A stretch of DNA of 64,000 nucleotides, taken from the NCBI GenBank assembly GCA_035079385.1, contig JAVHKY010000001.1, positions 12,672,501 to 12,736,500 on the forward strand, read 5' to 3'. This DNA is from Aspidiotus rigidus (Eukaryota; Arthropoda; Insecta; Hemiptera; Diaspididae). This document shows positions 33,240-45,798 of the stretch, in pieces; position 1 is the first letter of the stretch; each line of letters begins with the position of its first letter. The notes under the pieces are model-generated. The model ran no database searches, was not told where the DNA came from, and saw nothing but the letters and a program-made list of their open reading frames with translations. The position numbers and the translations under genes were made by a program.

Positions 33240-36050
33240 TTTATAGGTCTCGATGGCAGGACTCCACCGCCTTCCTGCCAGCAAAGCTTGGAGTTCAAAA
33301 ATTTCCTATGTTCCCTCCTATTATATAAATTATAGCTTGGTGGTCAGTGTAAATAGCCCGAAAGATAGTACCTTCAACTAACTAGATATGCAATGGTTCA
33401 TACACCAATAGGGTTAGCACCTCCCTTCAATGAGCCAGATACGCAACGCTTCAAACACCATAAGACCCAGAACATACTTCTAAGGTATTCTAATTCCATC
33501 TCCTATCATATCATGTAGAGCTCGCAAATTGGAGTTTATAGCCTGAAAAAAGCTCCTTCGAGTAACTAGATATGCAGAACTTCACACACCAATCGACCTA
33601 GCTCCTTCCATGAGCTAGATATGCAACGAACGTCCTTCTAAGGTATTGTAAGAACCCCTCCTATCGTATATAGCTTGGAGGTTGGAATTTTTTCGAGCCT
33701 TCCTCCTATATAATAGATCCAAAGTTTGGGTCTGTGACGTCACAATTTGATAACATAATAAGTTTGGTACGCCAACATTTTTCAGATCTCACGTGCCCGA
33801 TAAAACAGGTTCCCTGCCACCCCTCGTTCAACCCCCGTTAAGGAACCCGTAAGTTTTTCTTTGAGTCTCCCGCCTACTGTATATAGCTTCAAAATCCGGG
33901 CCTGTGACGTCATAGGTCAGTCTTATGACATCACCATCTGGTTACGTCATGGACCAGTTTTCTTGAGTCCCAATTCTCTCTTATCATGAGGTTCCCAGCC
34001 AGCCCTCGTTCAACTCTGTGAAAGAACTTGTGAGTTTTTAGTTCCGTCCGTTTTTTTTTTTTTTCAACAGGGAATCTGTTTTATCAGGGGAGTAGATTTA
34101 GAGAAAATTTCTGCCGTCCGACCGGCCAGCAACTTCAAGGTCGTATCATATGTAGCTTGGTGGTCGAAATTTCAACAAGAAACCTGTTCTATGAGTCTCG
34201 AGCTATGTATGTTAGGAGGGTGACTTTGAAAAATACGACGGTTCTCTTTACAATGTTAAACAAGGAACGCAGGGAACCTGTTCTATGGGTTGAAAAATAA
34301 TACATGATATTTCCACATTAGGATCGCCCCTTCAAGTAACTAGACATGCAATGCTTCTGACACAATTGCCTCAGCCCTTTCAACAACCAGATATTCTATG
34401 CTTCAAACACCATAAGTCCGCCTTCTATCATATATTAAGGCTTGCGAATCAAAATTTTCCCAACAGCCCTTAGTCCGTCCCCTATCGTATATAATAGAGG
34501 GCACTTGGAAAAATTTTGACTCGGGAGCCTTTGTATGTGATAGGACTTCTGATGTTTGAAGGATTGCATATCTGGCTCCTTGAAGGAGCAGAAGTAGGCT
34601 GTTGTTTTCCTTTGTATTGTAGAGTTTTTCCCGTGTATCGCATTGCATACTCGTTTGAGTTTTGTTGTAATGGTATTTACTGTACACTGGTCTCATGGCT
34701 GGGAAATTGAATATGAAATAATCGCATATCTTTTCGCTATCATAAGACTGATGCGAGTACCATTACGATAAGAATCAGCTCAACGAGTATGGAAAGTGGT
34801 ATAGAGAAATAGCTCTTTAGAAAAACCCTATTAAAATTGATTCTAGTATTTTTTATGTCAGGCATCGTGTAGGCAACTGTAGTATAGCTTAGTATACTGC
34901 ATGTTAGGCCTAGTATAATGATGGCCAAGGATACGGGACCCGAAATAGATAAGACCGAAATTTTTGTCTAGTCCCTTAAGTAGGTCAAAGTCATCGATGA
35001 CCTCACAAAAATTGGACGTGGGCGAGGATACTTTTTAAGGATTCTCTCCCTCCCAAACAAAACAGGTAAAGGCTTCCCCACTAATTCTAGCTGTGTGTAA
35101 GATTTCGAAAAATTTAAAGTATCGAGCTGTACATAAGAAAGACTTGGAAAGCTTTGAGGGGAGGTAGAAATTTCAATGGGCGGAGAGGCGTTGAAGAAAA
35201 TTCGATCCTTGAGTCCTTTGGGGGGGAGGGGCGTTGAATAGTATGGACCATGGAGGTCTATCTGAGAGAGAAGAGGGCTTGGAAAATTCTGATTTTTAAG
35301 CTGTATAGAAAAATAGGGGGACTCGAAGAGATTTTTTATACAAAAGAAGCAAGTCTCAAATAAATTTCGACCACCAAGCTCCCTAGATCGAGAAAGGTCT
35401 TAAAAATACGACGGCCTCCTTAACGTTGTTAAACAAGGAACGCAGGGAACATGTTACGTGGGTTGAAAAATAATACATGACATGACCCGCATTAGGATAG
35501 CCCTGTCGAAAACATGCATTTTCAACTTTGATTGATCGAAATTTATAGTCTACAGAAATTTGTAAGTTATTCAAAATTTCTCTTTGTTGGGCCAGGAGTG
35601 TCGAAATTCTTTCGACTTTGGATCAATCGTCGTTGACAATGCATATTTTTGATAAGCCCCTTCAAGTAACTAGACATGCAACACTTCATACATCAATTGG
35701 CTCAGTCCCTTCAATGAACCAGATATGCAATGTTTCAAACATCACGGCTCGCGAGTCTGAATGTTTGTAAATCCTCTTTTATCATATATAGCTCGGAGGT
35801 CGAAATTTTTTCTGAGTTCTACCTTTAAGCTATATATGATAAGGGGAACGGGACTTGGACCATTTTCGCAAATGATGTATTTTCATTTTGGCCGGACATC
35901 AAACGGCGCGGCGCACGGCAAATTCTTCAGAACAGCCCCCCATTATAACAAGTTCCCTGTTAAAAAAACTTCGGGATCTAAATATGAGAGGGTTCTAAAA
36001 AATTGTGACTCACAATCTATGTTTTTGATCGTCCACTTATCTTGAATATC
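33240..36050. repeat. Complex dispersed-repeat region between copies B and C
   Basis: Two motif families alternate here. One is a ~90-bp segment containing AACTAGATATGCAATGCTTC and CAAACACCATAAG (around 33385, 33565, 34340, 35665; inverted near 34555). The other is a 40-bp segment of the type CTCCTATCATATATAGCTTGG with GGTCGAAATTT (near 33310, 33500, 33660, 33710, 33870, 34145, 34425, 35770, 35830). TGACGTCA occurs at about 33735 and 33906. No coding region. Related motifs in opposite orientation lie on the other side of copy C. Confidence 0.65.
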
Positions 36051-36667
36051 CGTACATTTTGACTTTCGAGTTATAGAAAAAAGAAGTGGGTCTTGAGAAA
36101 CTTCCCACCAAATAATCGATCCGCATCAATTTGCCGAAATTAAAAAATTCATAAAATAGGTTCGTTGCTGAGAAAGATTCACGTAATTAAACAGACCATA
36201 CCAAGTTTTTTAGTTCATTTTCGACCTACACTCGGTATGCTATCAGCTTGTATTTTATTTTCCTCAAGCTGATTTCAGTTATAGATAGGAATAATATCTT
36301 CAGATTACTTTCGTCATTTATACATAATTGGGTTCTAAAATGAATTTTGAAAAATAAGTTAATAGAGTGAATCCACAAGAAAATAATGAGGTGATTTTTA
36401 AACCTTTTTGAATGTTTCGTCTTCAATTTGGCGATAGCAACGTCCTAATTTTTTTAGTAATATTCTTGTTCGCTTACACTTCCAGAACATCGAGAAGGTG
36501 TGTTTCATTCCACGATAATCCACGGCGCTATTATCATGAATTCTGGCGGGTTATACAAGAAAATTGAAGACGAAATCATGTTCAGTGTTGAGATGTACTT
36601 CACAGTGAGTCATTTAAATTTATATACATTCGACTTATTTTCTCGTATATAGTGTACCACGTACTCT

Positions 36668-38223
36668 TCAATTGTTTTTTGATTTTTTCTTGAGCAGTTT
36701 ATGTCTTTTATTTATAAGTAATGTAACTATTTCCAGCGGTCGTGTTTCTGGCTCGGTCGGTTGTACATCGCTTTTTCTTCGCACTAATCGCCCTCTTTTG
36801 TCGTAGGTGTAGGCTGGGACCGGTAAACTAGTTCGTCGAATTTGATAGTCAACTTTCTTGCGAGTAGTTGATCGAGGAACTTGCAACTCGTCGACGCTAC
36901 TTTTTGTCGCTCGTGACATTTTAGGATCGACAGATTTGATACTTTTTCTTGCTCGAGGCATATTAGAATCAACAGGTTTCTCACTCACATTCCCTCGAAT
37001 TGGTCCGTTATCGGCAATACTGAGTCTACGAGAGAGACTTGGTCGAGTTGATTTGGTATCGTGCTCACTCTCTTCTATCGTTTCTCTTTCTCGTAAGTTT
37101 CTTCTGATTAATTCAGTATCTTCTATCTCGTTTTCTTCGTCCAAATTCTCTATCTCTTTTCTGTGCAAGCTTCTCCTACTTGATTCGATGTCTTCCATCT
37201 TGTTCTTTCCCTTTGAACTAGCTTTTTCTTTTTTGTGCCATGTTTCTTCAATCGGTTCAGTATCTTCCATTTTCTTTTTTCCTTTCAAACTAGCTCGGAC
37301 AAATTCCACGTCTTCGGCGTCTCGAATATCTCCTAAACTGATTCTACTCGGTTCCGCGTGATGAGCGCTTTTGCGATCACGCTCATCACGGTCGTGAACG
37401 ATACTCGCGCTTTTTCGAGGGGGTTCGTAAACGATCATTTGTGATTCGGCAGTTTCGGGGGTCTTCTTATTCGGAGTGAACATGAACAAGTAGAAAATGA
37501 GTCTATACGAAGGTGCATTTTCGACAGAAGAAATGAACATACTGGATTTACGATCTGCTTCTAAATCTGATTGACTAAGGACGGGGCATCGTAGAAATGT
37601 TCGCCACGTTTTGTACTTCATGTTGGTGAGATAAACGAATTTGAATTCGCAGTGCGGTGTTGCTTTTTCGTCGAAGGTGACTTTAACTTTCTTCAACAGT
37701 TTCTTATTAGACACAGCCCACCTACAATAGTCTTTAAGTTTATTCGGATCCTTATTTTCGCAGAAGTACTCGAATCTTCTTCCCTCTTCGGCTAGAACAT
37801 ATTCGAGTCAAAATCAATGAGTGGATCAGAAAATTGCCTTCTTCGTTTGTTACAACTATAAGTATAAAGAAAAGTACCTTTTGTGAATTCCCGCTCATAG
37901 TACGTCATTTTATGTCTCAGATTTTTCTTCATCAGATCAACTTTTCGATCGCGAGCTTTCTGTTCTTGGTAGAAAAAGTATTCCGAGTCATTGTAGCCCA
38001 ATGAGAATTCAAAATTTAAGAAATAGCTTCCGCTATCCAACCAACCAAAACTTAGCACTCTTCCCATACTCATAATGAAGTTACCCATAATTGAGACTGA
38101 ATCATTGACTGCGAATCCGAACTTGATGATTTCAGCGAACAAGTCGAATTCGTCGGCAAAAGCTAACCACATATTTTCGAACGAAGCCAAGATAACAAAA
38201 ATTAATATAGTTGACGACCTCAT
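36668..38223 (-). CDS. Secreted four-cysteine family protein, copy C
   Basis: Exon 1 is 38223-37878, exon 2 is 37791-36668, with an 86-bp phase-1 intron at the conserved position (TKG/AEEGRR); 489 residues. The start is the ATG at 38223; an upstream in-frame GTG is ignored. Signal peptide MRSSTILIFVILASFENMW, cleaved near residue 23. Exon 1 carries NDSEYFFYQEQKARDRK. Core cysteines are 126, 138, 163 and 184, then FISSVENAPSYRLIFYLF. The linker (about 220-450) is the longest charged one in the family, with repeats of KMEDTE / KMEDIE / EIEDTE type and many RRSL/RRNL blocks. The tail is PLEIVTLLINKRHKLLKK. Confidence 0.85.
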
Positions 38224-38422
38224 TGTGGGCACAATGAGAAATAAGGCTCAGAAAAATAAATAAATAAAAAACGAAAAAGAAATGAAAAATATGAAGACTG
38301 CGAGGAAAACAGATGAAAAATAAATATCTGCGCTTAAAATCACCGTGACATTACGTCTTCCACATGTACACGGTGTTACATGTTTGAACAGATAAAGTGT
38401 GCAAGGCTCCTTCTTCACGAAT

Positions 38423-38429
38423 ATTTATA
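38423..38429 (-). promoter_or_regulatory. Candidate TATA box of copy C
   Basis: TATAAAT on the minus strand, about 200 bp upstream of the copy C start codon. Weaker than the copy B candidate; sequence match only. Confidence 0.3.
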
Positions 38430-38459
38430 AGCTCGACTGGATGGATTACGCGTGAACTA

Positions 38460-39110
38460 AAAATTGAATTAAACGAGAGGTGACAGGAACTTGTTTTATG
38501 GGGCACGTGGGATTTGAAAAATGTCTACATACTAGATTTATGACGTCATCAACTTGTGACGTCCAAGGCCCGAACTTTGGAGCTATATATAATAGGAGGC
38601 GAACTTGAGATACCTGAGAAGGACGTTCTGAGTCTTATGGTGTTTAAAACATTGCATATCTGACTCATTGAAGGGGCCAAGTCGATTGGTGTATGAGACA
38701 TTGCATATCTGTTACTTGAAGGGGCTTCCTTTCAGGCTATATACACCGACCACCGAGCTACATAATTATGGTAGGCGGGGGAAAAGACTGACCTACGACG
38801 TCAGCAAATTGTGACGTCACAGGCCCGGACTTTGTAGCTATATATAATAGCAGGGGAACTTGAAAAAGAATTAGTCTATGACTTCATTAAATTGTGACGT
38901 CACAAGACTAATCTATGACGTCATCAAACTGGGACGTCAAAAGTTCCGTCCCTCAAGCAATATATAGTAGGAGGGAGACTTGGTTTTGAGCACCGAGCTT
39001 TGCTGGCTGGCCGGACGGCGGACATTTTTTCCGAAACACCCCCTTCCCCAAAACAGGTTCCCTATTAAAATATGGTACCGGAAAAAGTTTCTCACTGCTT
39101 GAGTTTTCAA
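38460..39110. repeat. Dispersed-repeat region upstream of copy C (inverted relative to 33-36 kb)
   Basis: Contains AGCTATATATAATAGGAGG-type motifs (38570, 38830, 38950), ACATTGCATATCTG motifs (about 38650 and 38700) and four or more TGACGTCA palindromes. These are the reverse complements of the motif families at 33240-36050, so copy C sits between inverted repeat clusters. Confidence 0.6.
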
Positions 39111-42100
39111 TAGGTCTTTCTAATTTTTGCGTACGTTTTCCAGAAAGGTTCAATTAGAGGCGGTGTAGGAGCGGATTGAACAATTTACTTCCGTACGCTT
39201 TTTGTTTCACTTCGAAATCATCAAAAATTCGTTTATTTTCCGACGTTGTAAAATTTTTTTGGAGCAAAAACTCGGATTTCTGTTCCTATACCACCTTCCA
39301 TTGAACAATTCTCTACAACATCTCCGATAAGATCGAAAGAATTCGTTGGAAAATGGTGCTTTGAGAATTTTTTTTTTTTGCATAATCATTCTCTGTTTGT
39401 TGCAAGGACTATCCGAACACGCCCGACAAGCGTTGCGTAGTGACCGCTGCTATACGGAACCTTTCAGGATATTCAGGGATGTATATGCAACCTATTGTAC
39501 ACGGCGTTTCCCAACGGGCAAAGCACACCCTTAATAGCGTTTCCATGTTTTCATACAAAATAATGAAAACTGGAAGTCATTAGGCCTTGAAGAGGGGAAA
39601 CTTTTTCTCTCTGATAAAGTTCCAAACTATTGCGGATAGTATAGCGTTTGCCTGATTCCTTATCTCGCTGAACGTAATAAACAAAACTTTTGGTTTCTGA
39701 ATTTTGGTATCATTACTCTCACTTCTTTAGTTTACAAATTATTTGAACACTGGAGTGAAGAAAATATCACAATATTTCTCGATACAATCGTTTAAGAAGC
39801 AAAATATTGAAATGAAGTTTTGTTTATAACGTTCAGCGAGATAAGGAATCAGGCAAACGTTATACTTACTATCCGCGATAATGTGAAAGCCTCTATGGGC
39901 TACCAATAGAGCCTTCTCTAAAATTAAATTTCAAATTTTCGAAAAAGAAATGCTAATGCGACTTGATTTTTACGCATATTTTATGCTCCGCAGTGAATAA
40001 CGTCACTAATATCGTGTTCCAAATGTAAGTCAAAGACACGTCTATCTTACGACGTCATCAATGGTTTGAAATTTTTGCTGAGTCTCCTGAGTTCAATATC
40101 TATGATTAAGAGTATACTGGTGAAATAGATTTGGTCATACGGGATTGATTGGGAAACTTGAAAATTTTCCAAGTTCCTAATGTAGGTCAAGGCCGGCTAT
40201 TATCCTGAATGTCATGCTAACTAGATGGCATGACAGGTTCACTCGTTTTGAGCTCGAGCTGCAGATCGGGAAGGGGCACTCGGAGAAAATGTCAACTTGC
40301 GACATATTTTACAGGAGAGGAGGAGGATCTCAAAAAAAGACCGACCATTGGACCCCCAGATCCTCGGAACCTAACCTAACCCCACAATCAGGCCTGAGAT
40401 TGACTTGGAGTTTTCTGGGTAGGCCCCAATATTTGTCGTCCTCCACCCCTTCAAGTGGTAAGGCGAAAAATTTCGTTTGTGTAGGCTGGCCCTAACCAAA
40501 CTTACCCCCTATCTCAGACCTGCACTCAAATTCATGTGTATAATTGCTCAAAGGTGGAAATTGGATTAAAAAACCTGTGTATAGAATCCTTTTTTTTTCT
40601 CTCTCTTCTCTTTATCTACTGTCTGATGTTTTTAATCTTGAAATTATCTCTGATTTTTGGTGAACCTTAATCTTCAGGCCGTAGATGTAAATAGTATGAA
40701 CTTTAAATATAAAACTTCGAGCTATGAGAGGGGGAAAACATGTGAATATCTTGAGCCTCCGATCGAGGAGAAGTCAGTCAGTCTATGAGTCTCTTGTAAG
40801 GACACGGAAATATTTTCAGTTTCGGACTTCTGGGCATAGCGTAGAGGTGGAATTTCAAGGATAATTTCCATTTCCCAACTCATCATTAAAATTACATCAA
40901 AGGCCAGTGACTTCCGTAACGAACCAAGAAAGGTAATAAAAGGAAAAAAGAGCTGATCAAGGCCTGGGCGAAAGAACTTTAATCTATGATACTTGTAAGA
41001 GGTTACACAAACAAAATAATAGCACTACTTGAAGCTTTGGATGAGCGGTGGTTGAAAAATATCAAGCGTACCTAAGAACAGAAAGCACATCTTCGGCCCG
41101 ATTGTGGGACTTGGAATACTTTGAAGTTCTAGGGGTCCTCTTCTGGTGTGTATAGATTGATTATCGGAATTTTTCTGAGATCCTCTTCTCCTATAATCTA
41201 GCTCGGAAGTTGAAATTTTCTCCAAGCTTCCCTTCCTGACGAAACAAGTGAACCTATCATGTCAGCTAGTTAACCTAACACTCAGAATACGAAGCCTTGA
41301 TCTACTTTAGGGACTTGAAAAAATTTTCAAAAATCGTACCAATATCCCGTATGACCTTGTCCATCTTATCAGCATGTGGATACTGAACTAAGGAGGCTAA
41401 GCTAGAGTTTCAAACCGCTGATGATGTCATAAGGTAGGCGTGTCCCTAACTTAATTATCAATGATGTTGGCTGTGAATCATGGAAATCAGGTTCTAGTGG
41501 TAACCCCTTTTTCGCTCTACAAAGAATTTTAGGATTTCATTCCAGAGAAGGTCTACCCGTCAATTAGTACCCATATGTAAAATTATAATATTGGAAAAAA
41601 AAAGGTTTACACCCTTCAAGGCGCAATGAGGTCAGTGAAACCCAGTTTGCATTATAACAAAGTGTGATCGTGTCAGCAAACTTGCTTTCTCTTTCAGCAT
41701 CTGCGGTGTCATTAAATAGTGGCATGGATCTCATCAACAATTAATGTGCGCTGGGTAAGTCCAAGATATTCATACAACCTGATTCTGAATCGCCAGAAGT
41801 GCCAATTGCCGATCTAAAATAGCTCTTATTTTATTGATCACTAAAGGCTGTAGCACTTCCTCTCACAATGTAAGAAGTTTTTCTCTTAGGATCTCATCAA
41901 ACATGTTTGTTACCAGGAACGATTCGAGCTTATATTGTTAACTGTCGTGGGATTACCTCGTTTTTTAATCAGCTGCAAGTTATACCAATATTTCTAATAG
42001 CTTGTATCTTCCACACTAGTAGCTTTTCTTCAAGAACTTATAACGATGTTAGGGCTCTGATTAGCATTCTTTTGGAGAGTAACTTATTTCTGCTGGAAAG

Positions 42101-43489
42101 TTGTAGTTACCTCTAGATTATAGCTTGCTGGGGAAACTTTCTGATATCCAATGGAGACTTTAGGTATCTTGCCACATTACATTATCTAGATAACTCAATC
42201 CAACTTCTGCTCCCACAATTGCTTTCCTTCTCCAGCGAATGGGACTTCCAACAGATGATCAGTTCTGTGAATAAATGATGGACGTACTTCTTTTCCAGTT
42301 GATTACAAAAATAAATAGTGGAGAATAAATGCACCCTGTACTGATTCCACAAACCCACACATACTCGTGAAGCGTACTCAAAGAGGTCTCAAAATTTACA
42401 CAGCCGGATGGAGGTCTCACAAGAAACTTCATTTTCTAAGTGTCTACAAATAGTAAGAAAACGGTGACTACATCATTTTCCATCAAATCTTATGGTCCTT
42501 AACTTGATAAACATTGAATCGCTGTTTGACGAAAAAACTTTTCATTGCAGTAGGGAGGTCTTGACCAGTGTGTTTCAATGTGTACTGAAACACAAATGTA
42601 GGTGTACTAGGGAGGTACTGACGAAATACACATGAACGAGTAGCTAACGGGTGGAAGGAGGCCTTTGTAGGGCTATGTTGCCAATAGTATCCTATAGCCT
42701 TATTCACATCCCCTCTATATCTTAGCTATGCAAATATTTTATTGCTCTCTTCATATGTTGTGATCTTCCGGATTTCGCTCGAACCGAACCTACGTACGAC
42801 ATACAAGCAATGCAATACAGCTATTGTTCCTCGTTGTTATAGCAATTTTTGAGTGCGTTGTTTTGAACTCTCGGTTCATCAAAGACGTGTGAAGGCAGCC
42901 GTGTTTAGCTCGTTCGGCGTTCATACAGTTTGTGTCCTATCCTTTCTCTTCTTCTCCGTTTTCCTTTCTCCTATACTCTTCTTTTTCTGTAAGCGGCCGA
43001 TAGTGTGTTATCACCGCCAATCACTTCTTCCTCCCTATCATTGTGTATACTTAGTACACCTCTGTGAGACTATTGCGTCATAATTATCAGAAAAAGTTAC
43101 AATATCAATTATACTTCTTGTTGCGTGTCTTACTGCATTACATGAAGTCAATTTCAAAAAATGATATTGGAAAATTTGATTAAGTTACAACGTGGTTCCT
43201 GAAGCGTCGGGGGCCTGAAAAAACCTAGATATTCTTTGCCGGTTTTATAAATTATACCTAAACGGTAAATTCTGGTTGGGAACATAGGCTACAGAATCAA
43301 TCTCAACCCCAAAGATGACACAAGTCTCATGCAGCAGAACGTCATTATTTATATTCTTTTTTCCTCTAAATTTATAATTTTGTTTGTTCTTTTTCTATTA
43401 TTTTATGAACTTTTAAATAAAAATTTCATTATCAAACGACAGTGTCGTTAAACCAACTTGATCATTATATTTACCACCTGGACAAGCTA
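39111..43489. other. Intergenic region between copies C and D, left part
   Basis: No gene recognised. An inverted pair of about 190 bp lies at 40265-40460 and 41030-41225 (shared GGAGAAAAT-TCAACTT, AGGAG-AGAGGATCTCA). AGGGAGGT motifs begin near 42550. The minus strand at 41640-42320 gives broken open stretches that might be an old transposase but show no identifiable motif. Confidence 0.45.
40265..41225. repeat. Inverted repeat pair (~190-bp arms)
   Basis: 40265-40460 reads forward and 41030-41225 reverse. The arms share GGAGAAAAT, TATAGGAGA-type and GAGGATCTCA blocks, then CCCACAATC and a TTGATATTT/CAATATTTGT-type end. They belong to the same 40-bp motif family found around copy C. The spacer of 570 bp has no coding content. 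Confidence 0.5.
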
Positions 43490-45590
43490 TCTTTTATTTC
43501 CCAATTCGAGGACATTTCTTCCTCTAGTTTCACAACTTTATAACCTTCCTTCACCCACCTATATTATTAGTTCGAGACTTTCACAGAACTATTCTTACAC
43601 AAGCTAATGAGCTGCGACGAGAAATTATGATGGAAAAGAAATACAACCAAGGGAGGTCGTCTGTGAAACCATAACTGTCTAGGGAGGTCGTGAAAATGGA
43701 ATGGTTGTCAACCATGAATAAGAAACAAAACAATTTTCAATTACACAGTTGTTTAAAAGTTAATTGGATTCGAGTGTTTTCAGAATTTACCATTATCCAC
43801 CTCTTACTCCCAACCTTCTGTATTCAAAAACATTTCTCCTTTGGTTTCACAACTTCATGACCTCCCTTCACACACCTACGAGTATAATTATTGGTTTGCG
43901 AAGTGACCTCCTTTCGTTATCCTAATTTCACAAACCTATTCTTACACAAGCTTCTGTGCTGCAAGAAAAGATTATTATGAGAAAGAAGTACGACCAAGGG
44001 AGGTCGTCTGTGAAACTATAACTGTGTCTAGGGAGGTCGTGAAAATGGAATGGTTGTCAACCATGAATAAGAAACAAAACAATTTTCAATTACACAGTTG
44101 TTTAAAAGTTAATTGGATTCGAGTGTTTTCAGAATTTACCATTATCCACCTCTTACTCCCAACCTTCTGTATTCAAAAACATTTCTCCTCTGGTTTCATA
44201 ACTTCATGACCTCCCTTCACACACCTACGAGTATAATTATTGGTTTGCGAAGTGACCTCCTTTCGTTATCCTAATTTCACAAACCTATTCTTACACAAGC
44301 TTCCGTGCTGCAAGAAAAGATTATTATGAGAAAGAAGTACGACCAAGGGAGGTCGTCTGTGAAACTATAACTGTGTCTAGGGAGGTCGTGAAAATGGAAT
44401 GGTTGTCAACCATGAATAAGAAACAAAACAATTTTCAATTACACAGTTGTTTAAAAGTTAATTGGATTCGAGTGTTTTCAGAATTTACCATTATCCACCT
44501 CTTACTCCCAACCTTCTGTATTCAAAAACATTTCTCCTCTGGTTTCACAACTTCATGACCTCCCTTCACACACCTACGAGTATAATTATTGGTTTGCGAA
44601 GTGACCTCCTTTCGTTATCCTAATTTCACAAACCTATTCTTACACAAGCTTCCGTGCTGCAAGAAAAGATTATTATGAGAAAGAAGTACGACCAAGGGAG
44701 GTCGTCTGTGAAACTATAACTGTGTCTAGGGAGGTCGTGAAAATGGAATGGTTGTCAACCATGAATAAGAAACAAAACAATTTTCAATTACACAGTTGTT
44801 TAAAAGTTAATTGGATTTGAGTGTTTTCAGAATTTACCATTATCCACCTTGTGAAATTAGAATAACAAAAGGAGGTAATAACTAATAATGTAGATGTGTA
44901 AAGGGAAGTCATAAAGTTATGAAACTAGCGGAAGAATTGTTTTTGAATACAGAAGGTTGGGAGTAACAGGAGGATAATGGTAAATTTTGAAAACACTTAA
45001 ATGCAATCAACTTTTAAACGACTGTGATTTTGAAAATTGTTTTATTTCTTATTAATTTATGGTTGACGACCATTCCATTTTCACAACCTCCCTAAACACA
45101 GTTATAGTTTGAGAGACGACCTCCCTTGGTCAAAACGATTTTCAATATCACAGTTGTTTAAAAGTTAGTTGGATTTGAGTGTTTTCAGAATTTACCATTA
45201 TTCTCCTTTTACTCCCAACCTTCTTTATTCAAAAACATTTCTCCTCTGATTTCACAACTTCATGACCTCCCTTCACACACCTACGAGTTTAATTATTGGT
45301 TTGCGAAGTGACCTCCTTTCGTTATCCTAATTTCACAAACCTATTCTTACACTAAGGAACTGCAGGTATGCGCATCTTTCGATGTAAACAAACAAAATCA
45401 GCCGGAGGCATATGGGAGTGGTGTTGCCTCCGGCTGATTTCGTAAAGATGCGCATATTTGCAGTTCCTTACTTACACAAGCTTCTGTGCTGCATAAAGAG
45501 ATTATGATGAGACAGAAGTACGGCCAAGGGAGGTCGTCTCTCAAACTGTAACTGTGTCGAGGGAGGTCGTGAGAATGGTATAACTCGCAA
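43490..45590. repeat. 349-bp tandem array with one inverted copy
   Basis: The anchor AGGGAGGTCGTGAAAATGG occurs at 43681, 44030, 44379 and 44728, spaced exactly 349 bp. Copies 2-4 are almost identical; the first is more diverged. About 44850-45130 is the same unit in reverse complement, after which the direct orientation resumes to about 45590. The unit contains AGGGAGGTC in both orientations. Identical 61-codon frames at 44024 and 44373 are by-products of the repeat, not genes. Confidence 0.85.
45353..45470. mobile_element. 118-bp MITE inserted in a 349-bp repeat unit
   Basis: The ends are TAAGGAACTGCA and TGCAGTTCCTTA; inverted pairing extends through ATGCGCATCTTT and again inside (AAATCAGCCGGAGGCA with TGCCTCCGGCTGATTT). 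It is flanked by CTTACAC at 45346-45352 and 45471-45477. Sister repeat units (for example near 44640) show the uninterrupted sequence TTCTTACACAAGCTTC, which proves insertion with a 7-bp target duplication. Confidence 0.88.
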
Positions 45591-45628
45591 AACTATTGCA
45601 ATTAAATACTTTGAAAAAGTAAACGTAC

Positions 45629-45798
45629 CGGTACAGTCGGCGGATTTTTATTGTTTCCACTCTGAGATAATATTATTGCCTTGTATTCTCGACCATCTTT
45701 CCATGTAACCATCAATATACCTTCCTTCTTGCCTGGCCGGCTGTATCTTGAAAATGAAGAAACTGCACCAGTATTGAAAAAACTAAGCCAACTACACC
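45629..45798 (-). other. Possible isolated coding exon (VTWKDGREYKA)
   Basis: On the minus strand an acceptor-like AAATAG precedes, and a donor GTACGT follows, an open stretch containing GKKEGILMVTWKDGREYKAI. The V-W-DG--Y-A-I pattern resembles Tudor/chromo-type barrels in chromatin proteins, which is a loose match only. No neighbouring exons were found, so this may be a fragment left by transposition or an exon of an undetected gene. Confidence 0.25.

Noticed and set aside
39346..39534. Small secreted cysteine-containing peptide
   Set aside because: The frame begins with TTG; the nearby ATG is in another frame and stops at once. The hydrophobic stretch is encoded by a T-run, so the apparent signal peptide is probably chance.
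41640..42320. Minus-strand transposase remnant
   Set aside because: Several short open stretches look coding-like, but no family motif could be identified in any frame.
44024..44558. Two identical 61-codon frames as tandem genes
   Set aside because: They are the same frame in successive 349-bp satellite units, with no conserved start context, signal or domain; the first and fourth units do not preserve them.
43490..45590. CRISPR-like array
   Set aside because: Units are 349 bp with no spacer/repeat alternation and the genome is eukaryotic.
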